A stretch of 64,000 nt of DNA from Desulfonema magnum (GCF_017377395.1 NZ_CP061800.1:3493633-3557632), one strand, 5' to 3'; numbered from the stretch's first letter, positions 7,735 through 18,445 are shown. The notes: generated by a model not told the origin, from the sequence alone. Translations and numbers: made by a program.

Positions 7735-9759
7735 ATGAAAAAAAAAAGAATACAGTCGCTGTTTGTAAAACTTATGAGCGGATTCGTAAGTATCACCCTT
7801 CTTTTTCTGCTTTTTTCCCTTTATGCTGTCACTCAGTTGGGAGCCGTGGGTGGCTATTTTGACAAAGCGTATAACGAGGCTGTTGTACCCATGGAGAAAT
7901 GGGCACAATTCAAAATCAGATTGGGCGATATCAAGAGCCTGCTCAACCGCCACATTTCTGAATGGAATTTGGAAGTACAACAGAAGATCGAGTCCGAACT
8001 TTCCGAAAAATTCAAGTCAGCAGATGAACTCCTGAAAAAACTGGGAGCAGATATGCTTTCAGAAGATGAGATTGCCAGAATTGAACAGGAACATAAAAAT
8101 GGTGAAGATCATTCTATCGGGAATTTTAGGGAAGAATCGCTATCAAAAATAATGGTATTGGTTAAGTTTCACCATGATGAATTCAAAGCTGTTTCAGGGG
8201 AGGTAATCGAGCATAGCAAGAACTTTATGAAAGAAGATGCTTCTGCGATACTCAATACCGGAGCCGGACTGGAAATAGCAATATTTATGGATAAGATAAC
8301 TTCTGAAATCCTGGACAGAATGAGATATCGTGTGGCAGATTACCGCGACCAGAGCCTGAAACTTCGCCGCCAGGTGCAGCTATATCTTATCATAGGAAGC
8401 GCTTTCGCTGTTTTTATTGCTCTGCTTATCTCCTATTTTTTTGCCCGTAGTATTACAGGACCTGTCAGACTTGTTCTGGCCGGACTCAGGGATATTGCCG
8501 AGGGAGAAGGTAATCTCACGAAACGGCTTGATATATATACGAAGGACGAAGTGGGAGAACTGGCAAGATGGTTTAATATATTTGCAGAGAATCTCCAAAC
8601 AATGATGAAAGAGATTGCTGATACAACATATAATCTTTCAAAAGCATCCGATAAAATGTCAGCTGTTTCTGTAAATATGACATCATCAGCCCAAGACGTG
8701 AATTCACAGGCTATTACTGCCGCGGCCGCTTCGGAACAGGTAAACACAAATGTCAGTATGGTGGCATCCGCCGCGGCTCAGTCAAGTTCTTCTTTATCAA
8801 ATATTGCCTCGATGACCGAGGAGATATCATCTGTTTTCGATAATATTGCCGGGCTGGGAAAGAAAACGGCTGATAATATGACGAGGATGGCTCAGTCAAA
8901 TGAGGATATCGCAAACCAGGTGAACAGCATTGCCATTTCAACAGAGGAGATGACTGCCTCTTTAAATGAGGTGGCAAAGAACACGGCCCGGGCAAACCGG
9001 GTTTCACAAGATACAAACCAGCGAGCGGAGCAGATTAAGGCCAGAATGGACGCACTGGAGTCCTCTTCCAAACAAATTGGCAGAATTGTGGGGATTATCA
9101 AAGATATAGCCGATCAGACAAACATGCTGGCGCTGAACGCCACCATTGAAGCCGCGGGGGCAGGAGAAGCCGGAAAAGGTTTCGCTGTGGTAGCAGGCGA
9201 GGTAAAAGAACTGGCGAAGCAGTCGGCCGAGGCAAGCGATGAAATCGCCGGACAGATAGACGAAATTCAGAAGTCTGTCAGAGACGCGGGGCAGGCTGTT
9301 CAGGATATAAACAAGACCATCAACGAAGTTGCGGGTATTAATGAAATGATTGCATCTTCGGCCGAAGAACAGACCGCAACTGCAAGTGAAATTTCAAAAT
9401 CCGTCGCCAGTACCGCCGGAACCGTGAGGACCGTTACAGAGAGCGCAAGCGAATCAGCCAATCTGGTGGGAGAAATAGCGAGTTCAACGGATGAGACATC
9501 AAAAACACTCAGGGAAATCGCACAAAATACTGATGAATTGCTGAACAATGTGAAAGCAGTTGCCCGGTCTTCTGACGAAGCTGCCCGGGGCGTTGACGAT
9601 ATTTTCAAATATATTAAGGGAATCAGCACTTCATCGGAACAAACTGCTCTTGGCGCGTCCCAAGCGAATGACGCATCTGAAAAATTGGCTAAAACAGCTT
9701 CGGCACTTGCGCAAATTATAAGCAGGTTTAAATTGTCGGAACTGAAAAGTGAGAACTGA
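7735..9759 (+). CDS. Methyl-accepting chemotaxis protein
   Basis: A 674-residue chemoreceptor. There is an N-terminal membrane anchor (about 14-36), a periplasmic helical sensor of about 170 residues, a second membrane segment (about 212-236: [19 protein letters not shown]), a HAMP domain ([21 protein letters not shown]) and a long cytoplasmic coiled coil. The hairpin tip reads [25 protein letters not shown] in two adjoining pieces, differing from the usual [11 protein letters not shown] at two positions. The tip contacts CheA/CheW. Its cytoplasmic half is closely similar to that of the next receptor, pointing to a duplication with swapped sensor domains. The C-terminus ends in a GAACTGA-type heptamer stretch. 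Confidence 0.92.
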   Translation: MKKKRIQSLFVKLMSGFVSITLLFLLFSLYAVTQLGAVGGYFDKAYNEAVVPMEKWAQFKIRLGDIKSLLNRHISEWNLEVQQKIESELSEKFKSADELLKKLGADMLSEDEIARIEQEHKNGEDHSIGNFREESLSKIMVLVKFHHDEFKAVSGEVIEHSKNFMKEDASAILNTGAGLEIAIFMDKITSEILDRMRYRVADYRDQSLKLRRQVQLYLIIGSAFAVFIALLISYFFARSITGPVRLVLAGLRDIAEGEGNLTKRLDIYTKDEVGELARWFNIFAENLQTMMKEIADTTYNLSKASDKMSAVSVNMTSSAQDVNSQAITAAAASEQVNTNVSMVASAAAQSSSSLSNIASMTEEISSVFDNIAGLGKKTADNMTRMAQSNEDIANQVNSIAISTEEMTASLNEVAKNTARANRVSQDTNQRAEQIKARMDALESSSKQIGRIVGIIKDIADQTNMLALNATIEAAGAGEAGKGFAVVAGEVKELAKQSAEASDEIAGQIDEIQKSVRDAGQAVQDINKTINEVAGINEMIASSAEEQTATASEISKSVASTAGTVRTVTESASESANLVGEIASSTDETSKTLREIAQNTDELLNNVKAVARSSDEAARGVDDIFKYIKGISTSSEQTALGASQANDASEKLAKTASALAQIISRFKLSELKSEN

Positions 9760-9772
9760 AAAATTAAAAGTT

Positions 9773-10044
9773 TGATTATAACGGATTTAGGGGAGGGCCG
9801 ACCAAGCTCCGTAGGGGCAACATATTTGTAGCATTCTTAGGCAATTCCGAACGGATCCGGAGTGCAAAAATTATATTTTTGCGCCTGCGAAAAAGCATTT
9901 TTCGCACTCCGGAGAAAATACCGGAAAACCCGCTTACGCTTAAGTCAACAGTATTGGCCTGGCAGAGGGGGACAGCAAACCTGCTGCTACAATATGCCGT
10001 CCATACAGGGCTTGGTCGGCCCTCCCCTAAATTCGTTATAATCA
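9773..10044. mobile_element. MITE-like element with 35-bp terminal inverted repeats (copy 1)
   Basis: The ends begin TGATTATAACGGATTTAGGG (9773) and finish with the complement at about 10043; the repeats continue through GGAGGGCCGACCAAGC for about 35 bases with one or two mismatches. The inside holds a TAGGGGCAACATATTTGTAGC-type segment and a separate hairpin (CGGAGTGCAAAAA...TTTTTCGCACTCCGG, about 9858-9925), so one repeat family is nested in another. Related elements lie at 25796-25973 and 53822-54041. No reading frame fills it. Confidence 0.65.
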
Positions 10045-10127
10045 GCAGAAACTTATGGATAGTATCCGACCAAATAAATTCTGAGTGGTGAAATTCGGAA
10101 AAACCGGACATATGGAAATCATATAGG

Positions 10128-10168
10128 ACAATTTTTCAAATTGTCCGAAAAACAATTTGAAAAATTGT
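10128..10168 (+). repeat. Perfect 17-bp stem hairpin in the leader of the second receptor gene
   Basis: The left arm 10128-10144 and right arm 10152-10168 are exact complements around a 7-base loop (CCGAAAA), followed by TTT. It lies about 100 bases before the receptor start. It could be a weak intrinsic terminator/attenuator or another palindromic repeat. Confidence 0.55.
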
Positions 10169-10268
10169 TTTACATCTCAGCAATCCGTCAGCATTTATTT
10201 GCTTGTGTAATAGATACTTATCTGATTGTAATCTTATTTACAAAAATTGTTCCGAGGTTAATGGAAAA

Positions 10269-12212
10269 ATGATGAAATCTGGAAAAATGATGTTAAAAAC
10301 AAAAATTATGAGCGGAATCTGTGCGCCCCTGCTTTTGCTTATCTGTCTTAGTATCGTTTCTTTTAAAAGTATTCAATCACTGCTGGATAGCAACACATGG
10401 GTTAATCATACCTATGTGGCGATTCAAAAAGCAACAGAAATAGAGAAATTAATGGCAGAGTTGGAAACCGGAGAAAGAGGATTTGTTATCGCAGGCAAGG
10501 AGGAATTTCTTGAACCATACCTTACAGGAAAGAAAGTCATTGCGGCTAAAATTGCCGATACCAAAAAACATGTCATTGATCATCCGCAACAGGTGGAAAG
10601 AATAATTGAAATCGAAACATTGATTAACGCTTGGTATGAAAAAGCGGCGGAAGTGGCAATAGCCGAAAGGCGAAGGTTAAATGAGGGCCACAAAGACGCG
10701 TCAATGGAAAATATAATTGCACTGATTGAGGCGGGAACCGGCAAAATGATTACAGATGAGCTGCGTATCAGTATCCGTGATTTTATTAAAGCTGAAGAAA
10801 ATCTTATGGAAAAAAGGAAAGCTCATGCTTTAAAAAAAGCGAGTCTCGCGATTAATATTGTACGTTTTGGCACAATGGCAACCCTCTTTTTCGCGCTGAT
10901 CATCTCTTATTTTCTTGCCACCAGCATTATCAGACCTGTCAGACTTGTTGTAAGCGGGCTGAAAGACATTGCAGAGGGGGAAGGGGACCTCACCAGAAGA
11001 CTTGAGATATATACAACAGACGAAGTGGGGGAACTGGCAGCATGGTTTAACACATTTATTGAAAAGCTGCGGGGAATGATAAAAAATATTGCTGAGACAA
11101 CAAATGATCTTTCTCTTTCATCTGAAAGTCTGTCAGCAGTCTCCGATCAGATGTCGTCCTCTGCTGATGAGATGAGTTCCCAGTCAGGTATGGTTGCCGC
11201 GGCTTCGGAGCAGGTAAGCACAAATGTCGCCACAGTGGCCTCTGCCACGGAGCAATCCAGTTCTTCACTCTCGAATATTGCTTCAATGACTGAAGAAATG
11301 TCGGCTTCTTTCATTAATGTCGCGGGGTTCGCAAAAAAGACAGCATATAATGTTAAAACCATGGCACAGTCAAGTGAGGAACTATCCGCACAGATTAACA
11401 ATATTGCATTTTCTGCCGAGGAGATGACATCATCGTTAAATGAAGTTGCAAAAAATACTGCTGAGGCAAATCAGATTTCACAAAATGCGAATCAGCGAAC
11501 AGAAGAGATCACCGAGCGGATGGACATACTGGCTTCAGCTTCCAACCAGATTGGCAAAGTTGTCGGCGTAATCAAAGATATAGCTGATCAGACAAATATG
11601 CTGGCACTGAACGCCGCAATCGAAGCCGCGAGTGCGGGAGAAGCCGGAAAGGGCTTCGGAGTGGTTGCAGGAGAGGTAAAAGAACTGGCAAGACAATCTG
11701 CCGAAGCAACCGATGAAATCGCCGGACAGATCGATAAAATTCAAAAATCCGTCAGAGACGCTGTTCGGAAAGTTCAGGAGATAAACAAGGTCATCAATAA
11801 CATTGCTGATATAAATGAAATGATTGCGTCTTCGGCCGAAGAACAGACCGCAACTGCAAGTGAAATCTCAAAATCTGTTGCCGGTGCTGCGGGAACAGTT
11901 CGAAATGTTGCACAGCATGCCACCGAATCAGCAAATCTGGTGGGGGAAATTGCCACTTCGACAAAAGAGACATCGAGAACCGCGAGTGAAATTACGCTGA
12001 ATATCAGCGACCTCCGGAACGGAGTCAATGAAGTTGCGCGTTCTTCCGGCGAAGCCGCACAGGGCGTGAGCGATATATCCAAAAACATTCACACCATCAG
12101 CATCGCCTCGAGGCAGACGGCACTCAGTGCATCAGAAACCAACAAATCATCCAAAAAATTAGCTGAAATGGCGGCGGCGCTTAACCAATTTGTAAGCAGT
12201 TTCAAACTGTAA
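10269..12212 (+). CDS. Methyl-accepting chemotaxis protein with CHASE3 sensor domain
   Basis: A 647-residue receptor. A membrane segment near the N-terminus ([14 protein letters not shown]) is followed by a periplasmic CHASE3-type domain recognised by [21 protein letters not shown]. Then come a second membrane segment (about 195-215), HAMP ([21 protein letters not shown]) and the signalling hairpin with the tip [21 protein letters not shown]. Start: tandem ATGs at 10269/10272 follow a GAGG; the frame extended to 10203 has no ribosome-binding site. Its cytoplasmic part is highly similar to the preceding receptor, while the sensor differs, so the two probably feed different signals into the same CheA/CheW. 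Confidence 0.92.
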   Translation: MMKSGKMMLKTKIMSGICAPLLLLICLSIVSFKSIQSLLDSNTWVNHTYVAIQKATEIEKLMAELETGERGFVIAGKEEFLEPYLTGKKVIAAKIADTKKHVIDHPQQVERIIEIETLINAWYEKAAEVAIAERRRLNEGHKDASMENIIALIEAGTGKMITDELRISIRDFIKAEENLMEKRKAHALKKASLAINIVRFGTMATLFFALIISYFLATSIIRPVRLVVSGLKDIAEGEGDLTRRLEIYTTDEVGELAAWFNTFIEKLRGMIKNIAETTNDLSLSSESLSAVSDQMSSSADEMSSQSGMVAAASEQVSTNVATVASATEQSSSSLSNIASMTEEMSASFINVAGFAKKTAYNVKTMAQSSEELSAQINNIAFSAEEMTSSLNEVAKNTAEANQISQNANQRTEEITERMDILASASNQIGKVVGVIKDIADQTNMLALNAAIEAASAGEAGKGFGVVAGEVKELARQSAEATDEIAGQIDKIQKSVRDAVRKVQEINKVINNIADINEMIASSAEEQTATASEISKSVAGAAGTVRNVAQHATESANLVGEIATSTKETSRTASEITLNISDLRNGVNEVARSSGEAAQGVSDISKNIHTISIASRQTALSASETNKSSKKLAEMAAALNQFVSSFKL

Positions 12213-12299
12213 TCAGTTATTCGTTATTTTCGATCTGCTGAGAATTATTTGCTGACGGCTTATGGCAGACAACTGATAACTGAAAAAAAGGAGTATGAG

Positions 12300-13469
12300 G
12301 TGGAAAAGGATTTAAAGATACTTGTTGTAGATGATACCGTCACCTACAGACAGATTCTGTCAAAAATTGTATCCGGTTTTGAAAATGTCGAACTGCTGGG
12401 AGTGGCTTCCAATGGGAAAATTGCACTGTCAAAAATCAAGTTGAAAAATCCTGATCTTGTGCTTCTGGATGTGTTTATGCCTGAAATGGATGGCTTGGAA
12501 ACATTGGATCAGATAAAAAAAGAACATCCTCACATTGATGTTATTATGTTAAGCGGCATGGACAGGGAAAACGCCAATCTCACAGTCAAAGCACTGGCAG
12601 CAGGGGCTTTGGACTTTATCCCCAAACCCCGGGGAACATCTGTTGACGACAATATTGCAGAACTCAGGACAGCGCTTTCCCGCCTTATCCTGATGGCACG
12701 AACCCGTAAATATTCACGACAGGCCAGGGGGATTTCAGGAAATAACACGCCCGCGACACCTCTGTCTGCCCCGGAAAAGAGGATTGTGAAATCCGCGGCT
12801 CCAAAGAAAATTCTTTTACCAGAGACAGACACGGAGAACCTGATCACGCCTCCCAGTGAAAACCGGTACTCTCGAAAACCGGAGCGGATTGATGTTGTGG
12901 TCATGGGTGTTTCAACGGGCGGTCCGAACGCGTTGCAGGAGATGATTCCGAAACTTGACGGAGACTTTCCGGTTCCGATACTTGCTGTGCAGCACATGCC
13001 TTCCATGTTTACTGCTTCGCTTGCCGCACGTCTGGATAAGGCATCTTCCATAAAAGTTGTCGAGGGTGAAGACGGACAGCTTGTGAAGAAAGGGATTATA
13101 TATATTGCTCCCGGAGGCAGGCATATGATTGTAAAAAAAGACAGATTTAACAATACAGTGCTGGGGCTGACCGATGCCCTTCCGGTGAACAGCTGCCGCC
13201 CTTCTGTGGATGTGCTTTTTCATTCTGTGGCCAAAGTCTACGGAGGCAATGTGCTGGCAATCATTCTGACCGGCATGGGAACTGACGGGGTTTCAGGTGT
13301 GGCGGCCATCCGCCGGAGAGGCGGCTATTCAATTGTACAGGATGAGAAAACCAGTGTGATATGGGGAATGCCCGGGGCAGTTGTGGAAGCAAATGAAGCA
13401 AATGAAATTATTCCGCTTGACCGTATGGCTTCCAGAATAGCGGGAATAACAAAGAAGAGGCGTTTTTAA
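12300..13469 (+). CDS. cheB: Chemotaxis protein-glutamate methylesterase/glutaminase CheB
   Basis: A 389-residue CheB with an N-terminal receiver (ILVVDDTVTYRQ, acceptor in LLDVFMPEMDG, Lys in FIPKPRG), a linker of about 60 residues and a C-terminal methylesterase domain. The catalytic serine is in GVSTGGPNAL, the histidine in AVQHMP and the aspartate in ILTGMGTDG. It removes receptor methyl groups and deamidates glutamines when phosphorylated by CheA. GTG 12300 is chosen because GGAG stands 7 bases upstream; the longer TTG frame from 12249 runs through an AACTGATAACTGA repeat and has no site. The stop overlaps the start of cheR by one base. Confidence 0.95.
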   Translation: MEKDLKILVVDDTVTYRQILSKIVSGFENVELLGVASNGKIALSKIKLKNPDLVLLDVFMPEMDGLETLDQIKKEHPHIDVIMLSGMDRENANLTVKALAAGALDFIPKPRGTSVDDNIAELRTALSRLILMARTRKYSRQARGISGNNTPATPLSAPEKRIVKSAAPKKILLPETDTENLITPPSENRYSRKPERIDVVVMGVSTGGPNALQEMIPKLDGDFPVPILAVQHMPSMFTASLAARLDKASSIKVVEGEDGQLVKKGIIYIAPGGRHMIVKKDRFNNTVLGLTDALPVNSCRPSVDVLFHSVAKVYGGNVLAIILTGMGTDGVSGVAAIRRRGGYSIVQDEKTSVIWGMPGAVVEANEANEIIPLDRMASRIAGITKKRRF

Positions 13470-14305
13470 TGTTTAAAATTACCGAACCTGAATATATCCT
13501 CATGAAAAAATATATAGAGGAACATTGCGGCATTCATCTGGAGGCGGACAAAGAATATCTCGTTGAATCGAGGCTTGCTGATCTTCTTATTGAAACCGGT
13601 TGCAAATCATTTCAGGAGTTTCATCTTAAAGCACGGAGTAATGATCCCGGCGGAGAACTCAGAGATCGGATTGTTGACGCGATGACCACGAATGAAACAT
13701 CCTGGTTCCGTGATAAAAACACCTGGGAGTATTTGGAAGAAGTGGCAGTGCCTGCTCTTCTCAGCCAGGCTGCTGAAACAGGCAGGGCAAGTGTCTGGTC
13801 CGCGGCAGCGTCAACTGGGCAGGAAGCCTACTCTTTACTGATGCTTTTAGACGAAGCAACAAGACAGAGGGGACTGCCTTCACTTTTAGATCGCGTTGAA
13901 ATTATTGCCACGGATATCTCTTCATCGGCCGTTCTCACAGGGAGTTCCGCACGATATGATACTATTGCCATGAACCGGGGGCTGCCTGAAGACAAAAAAG
14001 AAAAATATTTTACCAAACTTGATAATATATGGCTGTTTGATCAGGAACTTAAAGAGCGGGTTCTGTTTAAAAAATTCAATTTGCAAAATGATTTCATATT
14101 TCCTGAAACTTTTGATCTGATACTGTGCAGGTATGTTTCAATATATTTTTCTGAGGATTTTAAATGTGAATTATTCTCAAAGATGGCTCAGGTTTTGAAA
14201 CCGGGAGGTGTTTTACTGTTAGGGGCAACAGAGTCTTTGAGAGAATTTTCAAATGACTTTGAGATTTCATATTATAAGAGTGTGGTCATCAATAAGAGAA
14301 AATAA
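13469..14305 (+). CDS. cheR: Chemotaxis protein methyltransferase CheR
   Basis: A 278-residue S-adenosylmethionine-dependent receptor methyltransferase. Residues 1-75 form the helical CheR N-domain. The methyltransferase domain shows TTNETSWFRD, the SAM-binding loop VWSAAASTGQEAYSLLM (usual form CAACSTGEEPYS), EIIATDISSSAV, LILCRYVSIYF and the end strand VLKPGGVLLLGATESL. Its ATG overlaps the cheB TAA by one base (TAATG), so translation is probably coupled. With CheB it provides adaptation for the receptors of this cluster. Confidence 0.94.
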   Translation: MFKITEPEYILMKKYIEEHCGIHLEADKEYLVESRLADLLIETGCKSFQEFHLKARSNDPGGELRDRIVDAMTTNETSWFRDKNTWEYLEEVAVPALLSQAAETGRASVWSAAASTGQEAYSLLMLLDEATRQRGLPSLLDRVEIIATDISSSAVLTGSSARYDTIAMNRGLPEDKKEKYFTKLDNIWLFDQELKERVLFKKFNLQNDFIFPETFDLILCRYVSIYFSEDFKCELFSKMAQVLKPGGVLLLGATESLREFSNDFEISYYKSVVINKRK

Positions 14306-14401
14306 CAAAACCCGGGACACCCTGAATCTTTGCAGAGCCGGACACTTTAACCAGCCATAACTCTGCGGTTACAATGAATAATGAAAATCTTAAAATTTTT
14401 T

Positions 14402-14440
14402 CCTAACACCTAACACTTAACACCTGACACCTGACACCTT
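14402..14440. repeat. Heptamer repeat (unit CCTAACA/CCTGACA) before the lone receiver gene
   Basis: About five and a half copies of a 7-base unit occur, with variants CCTAACA, CTTAACA and CCTGACA. The same unit, in either orientation, occurs at 29.8, 36.0, 37.5-37.9, 40.9 and 42.1-42.3 kb. Confidence 0.8.
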
Positions 14441-14468
14441 CAAAAAAATAAAGACACGGAGACAAGAT

Positions 14469-14945
14469 ATGAGTATAAAATCGAGTCGTCCCTCAGCTTC
14501 CAAACCGGTTCTCCCCATTCTTTTCGTAGATGACGAACCCACAACTCATCTGATAATAAAAAATCATCTGAAAGGTTGGAATGTAAAATCCGCCTATTCA
14601 GCGGAAGAAGCTCTGGACATTCTGAATAAACACCATATACTTATTGTTATCACCGATATTAGTATGCCAGGGATGGATGGCATAACATTTTTACGTGAGA
14701 TCAGAAAAACACGCGGCATCATTCAGGTGATTATTGTCACGGCTTCTGACCGGATAGACGATCTTATCAACGCATTTGAAGCCGGTGCCACGGATTTTCT
14801 GCTCAAACCTTTCAAAAAAGAAGATATTGAAGAGGCACTGGAAAATATCGTATCCAAAATCAACCGATGGAAGGCAACAATGAAAACGCTTTTTGAGAAA
14901 AGAAGGCGGGTGAACCTCGAGAATATTTTTCCTCTGGATGATTAA
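14469..14945 (+). CDS. Stand-alone receiver-domain protein (CheY-like)
   Basis: A 158-residue protein: receiver at about 12-130 with LFVDDEP, phospho-acceptor in VITDISMPGMDG, the switch threonine in IIVTASD and lysine in LLKPFK, followed by a short basic tail rather than a DNA-binding domain. It is the only free receiver in the cluster and so a candidate output protein for CheA phosphorylation. A heptamer repeat tract separates it from cheR by 160 bases. Its stop codon overlaps by four bases the stop of the convergent HD-GYP gene. Confidence 0.88.
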   Translation: MSIKSSRPSASKPVLPILFVDDEPTTHLIIKNHLKGWNVKSAYSAEEALDILNKHHILIVITDISMPGMDGITFLREIRKTRGIIQVIIVTASDRIDDLINAFEAGATDFLLKPFKKEDIEEALENIVSKINRWKATMKTLFEKRRRVNLENIFPLDD

Positions 14946-17900
14946 TCAAACGCAAACCGTTTCTCGGTAAAAAGTCTGAGGCAGGCATCCGCGACCTGCG
15001 GATCATAAAATTTTCCTTTGTGTTGCGAAATCTCCTCCAATGCCTTTTCAATACCCAGCGCCGGCCGGTAAGGCCGGTGAGATGCAATGGCTTCGACAAC
15101 ATCCGCCACCGTCAGTATTTTTGCTTCCAGAAGAATTTCTTTATCTGAAAGCCCCCGGGGATAACCGGATCCGTCTATTTTCTCATGATGCTGAAGCACC
15201 ATTTGGGCAACTGGCCATGGAAAGTCTATTTTCTTCAGTATGTCGTAAGCGACTTGGGGATGGTCTTTAATGATACCGAATTCATGCTCTGTCAAACGGG
15301 CCGGTTTGCTCAGAATAGAGGCTGGCACGCGTATTTTTCCGAGATCATGAACAATGCCTGCCATGCGAATGCCTTCGATTCGTTCCGGTGAAAGTCCCAT
15401 TTCCTCGGCAATGGCGCAGGCCAGATCCGCGACATGACGCTGATGCCCGGCCGTGTATAAGTCTCTTTTTTCAATTGTGAGTGCCATGGCTTCAATGGTA
15501 TCTTTCATAACCTCCTGAAGCTTTTCCAGATTATCCTGAAGCGCTTTTTTTGTCCGTCTCAGCTCCGAGATATTTAAAAAAGACACAATGCTTTTTTGGG
15601 TTTCCGGAATCATCGCGACCGTGAGACAGACATCTTTGAGATTACCGTTTCTGTCAATTAATTTTGTTTCATATTTCCTCGGCGCATTACCAGGATTGCT
15701 TCTTCGCAGATAATGATATCTTTCCATTTGTTCTAAGTTATCTCTGATGAAAAATTTTTTCCAACTTTGCTTGTCATGTATTTCTTTTTTGGAATATCCG
15801 GTAAGATTTTCAAACTCCTGATTTATCATGGATATTGTCATGTTTTCTTCTATAATCATTGTCGCAATTCCGGTATTTTCAAAGATAGTCCTATATCTGG
15901 CTTCTGATTCGGCAAGGGCTTTTTCAATTTGGAAACGCTCGCTGAGGTCTTTTAAATTATGAATAATGCCAATCAGTTCGTCATCTGAGTTTCGAAGAGG
16001 AGTTACTGTTATAGAAAGGGTTTGGCTGCCTTCGGGATGTTCTTGCTCAACATCTCGCTGGACAAGTTCCTCACCGCTGAAAATTTCTGTCATGGGGCAT
16101 TTTGATGTCTTGCATATGTCAAAACCGAAAACCTCATAACATTTTTTGTTTATGGCATCTGTTTTGCGAATACCAAATATTTTCTCAAATCTTTTGTTCA
16201 CCTTGAGCATATTGAAATTTCTGTCCGTCACACACATGCCGTCACCCGCGCTTTGGAATATCTGATTCAGTTCTCTGTAAGCGATTTTAACGGACTCCTC
16301 TGCCCGCTTTCGTTCGAGAATTGCAGCCTCGAGTCTTGCATTCTCCACTTCAAGTGCCGCTGCCCACATACGATCCGTAATATCCCGAAGGGACGCGAGA
16401 TAAGCCGGATTTCCGTCCCAGCTGATTCCCACCACACGCATTTCAGCAACGCCAGTTTCTCCGTTGGCCCGATGAATCTCTATCTTTATGGTGTCATCTG
16501 TCGCGAGAGAAAAACTGAAGGCCCTGCCTACGAGTTTGTCTGCTTTTTTGTCAAAAAGCACTTCTGCCGCGGGATTGGCAAACTGCACCATTCCGTTGAT
16601 ATCCGCAATGATTATCCCATCAGCTATCTTTTCAATCAGAATTCTCAGACGCTCCTCACTGGCCTTCAGAGCATTCTCAACCTGTTTACGTTTCTCAATC
16701 CCTTTAATATTTGCCAAGAAATTGATTACATTTTTCTTATCATCTCTGATCCACGAGGGACTGACAATCACAGGAAAACATTCGCCATTTTTTCGTTTAA
16801 ATGTAAATTCAAATTCTTCAAAATTTCCGCTCAGAATCTTTTGAAATTCGCGCTCCGTCTCTTCTCTCAGTTCCTCATCCCAATAGATATGCGGCAGACC
16901 GGTTCCCACAAGTTCTTCTCTCGAAAACCCGGTCATGCGGCAGAAAGAAGGGTTCACATCAACAAGAACACCGTTTTTGTCTAAAACGCATAATCCGTCT
17001 TTCATAGCGGTAATAAGACTTGCGGAAAACTTTTTACTTTCTCCGAGCGCCGCTTCTGCCTGTTTTCGTATATCTATTTCTCTTTGCAAAATCCGGGACC
17101 AGCGATAAGGGACTGTAAAAGAACAAACTCCCCCGATTATCAGGATGAAAATAATAAAACCCAGTGCATACTGGTCACTTCGGAAGCTTTTTCTCATGCT
17201 CCCCTCCACCTCCTGAACCGGGGCGCATACCGCTATGGACCAGTTTTTATTAAAAGCACGGACAGGTTTGTATGCAATAAACTTTTCTGTTCTTTTTTTT
17301 TCTTCACGATGCCATCCGGTGACATACCTTCCTTGTCCTTGTTTTCCGAATATCATTTTTTTCTGGATATGATTTATTGTGTCATAAGACAGATCAGGAT
17401 TTTTACGCAGTCGTACTTTAAAAGCATCCTGGCCCACGAACGCTTTTTCATAGTGGGACAGGAATATGCCGTCTTCATTCATCAGCCAGGCATATCCTGT
17501 ATTACCTGACACAATCGGAGAAACAAAAAGAGACAGCGTATCCGGATCAAAAGATCCCATAATGATGCCGTTGAATTTCAGTTTTCCCTGTTCATCCTCC
17601 ATATAGATCGGCTTTACCACCCGGATACGCATCTCCCCGATTTCATTGGTGATCATGCCTGAAATCAGAATATCTTTGGTTTTTTTAGCCTGTTGAAAAT
17701 ATGTTTCTCCGCTGTAATCTCTTCCGATCAGATTTTTACGCCACTTTTCATCGGGGCAGATGAAACGCATCATCCCTTCTTTATCCAGCCTGCGCAATGA
17801 TGTCTTACGGGGGATGCCGATATGAAACGCCCGCATCTGACCCAGTGCGCCCGGTTCCATTTTCACCACATCCGGATGAACTGATAAGCGATTGAGATCA

Positions 17901-18178
17901 TTTGCAATATATTTCAGAAATGTTTCTATTTGCTTTGCGACTGATCCGGCCAGTATGGATTGCTGCCGATTAAACTGCTTAGTAATCATATTCACTGTTT
18001 CCCGATGGATATTGATACTATGAATGATGGTTGCGGCAATAAGGATCAGCGTAATAGTGATAATAATGAAAACAAATGAAAAGATTGACGGCCGCTTTTC
18101 ATTATCAGATGAAATAAACACTTCCGAATCGTCAGTCTGAGTACTGAACGGAGGGGTTCTGCGTGTCAATAGGGCCAA
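14942..18178 (-). CDS. Cache-PAS-HD-GYP protein, probable cyclic-di-GMP phosphodiesterase
   Basis: A 1078-residue membrane sensor. An N-terminal membrane segment (about 30-50) and a second near 335-358 enclose a periplasmic Cache-type ligand domain. Then come about four PAS domains (about 380-510, 510-620, 640-760, 765-880); one has a cysteine set (KKCYEVFGFDICKTSKCPM). The C-terminal 180 residues are an HD-GYP domain (YTAGHQRHVADL, GIVHDLGKIRVP, LQHHEKIDGSGYP), which hydrolyses c-di-GMP in the family. The start is TTG 18178: GGAG lies 7 bases upstream and no in-frame ATG precedes the first membrane helix. It converges on the receiver gene with a 4-base overlap, so its link to the Che cluster is by position only. 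Confidence 0.92.
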   Translation of the reverse strand: MALLTRRTPPFSTQTDDSEVFISSDNEKRPSIFSFVFIIITITLILIAATIIHSINIHRETVNMITKQFNRQQSILAGSVAKQIETFLKYIANDLNRLSVHPDVVKMEPGALGQMRAFHIGIPRKTSLRRLDKEGMMRFICPDEKWRKNLIGRDYSGETYFQQAKKTKDILISGMITNEIGEMRIRVVKPIYMEDEQGKLKFNGIIMGSFDPDTLSLFVSPIVSGNTGYAWLMNEDGIFLSHYEKAFVGQDAFKVRLRKNPDLSYDTINHIQKKMIFGKQGQGRYVTGWHREEKKRTEKFIAYKPVRAFNKNWSIAVCAPVQEVEGSMRKSFRSDQYALGFIIFILIIGGVCSFTVPYRWSRILQREIDIRKQAEAALGESKKFSASLITAMKDGLCVLDKNGVLVDVNPSFCRMTGFSREELVGTGLPHIYWDEELREETEREFQKILSGNFEEFEFTFKRKNGECFPVIVSPSWIRDDKKNVINFLANIKGIEKRKQVENALKASEERLRILIEKIADGIIIADINGMVQFANPAAEVLFDKKADKLVGRAFSFSLATDDTIKIEIHRANGETGVAEMRVVGISWDGNPAYLASLRDITDRMWAAALEVENARLEAAILERKRAEESVKIAYRELNQIFQSAGDGMCVTDRNFNMLKVNKRFEKIFGIRKTDAINKKCYEVFGFDICKTSKCPMTEIFSGEELVQRDVEQEHPEGSQTLSITVTPLRNSDDELIGIIHNLKDLSERFQIEKALAESEARYRTIFENTGIATMIIEENMTISMINQEFENLTGYSKKEIHDKQSWKKFFIRDNLEQMERYHYLRRSNPGNAPRKYETKLIDRNGNLKDVCLTVAMIPETQKSIVSFLNISELRRTKKALQDNLEKLQEVMKDTIEAMALTIEKRDLYTAGHQRHVADLACAIAEEMGLSPERIEGIRMAGIVHDLGKIRVPASILSKPARLTEHEFGIIKDHPQVAYDILKKIDFPWPVAQMVLQHHEKIDGSGYPRGLSDKEILLEAKILTVADVVEAIASHRPYRPALGIEKALEEISQHKGKFYDPQVADACLRLFTEKRFAFD

Positions 18179-18289
18179 TTTCTTTCTCCGAATTTTATAA
18201 GAATTTTTTCGATATTTTTATGCGGAGTGCTGAAACAATTTCTTACCACCCGGATAAAAAGTGCCGGAAAATTTACGAACAGATAATTA

Positions 18290-18441
18290 CAGCGGATCGA
18301 AAAGTTTCCGGGATGCGTGCGGGACAGCAAAGAAACCCGGCTTTTTCCCGGACAAAGTATCTCCCCGGCTGGAAAAAGCCGGGTTTCTGACCCGTCCGTC
18401 GTGTCCGTCCCGCGACAGCCTGAAAACCTTTCGATCTGCTG
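18290..18441. repeat. Palindromic repeat, CAGCAGATCGAAA-ended type
   Basis: The ends are CAGCGGATCGAAAAG (18290) and CTTTCGATCTGCTG (to 18441). The arms GAAACCCGGCTTTTTCC and GGAAAAAGCCGGGTTTC pair around a 21-25 base centre. It is the same type as 7342-7676 and 50324-50475 but without a MITE insertion. Confidence 0.7.
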
Positions 18442-18445
18442 AATT

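Noticed and set aside
16253..17509. Plus-strand frames of 243 and 141 residues opposite the HD-GYP protein
   Set aside because: Shadows; the minus strand carries PAS and HD-GYP motifs throughout.
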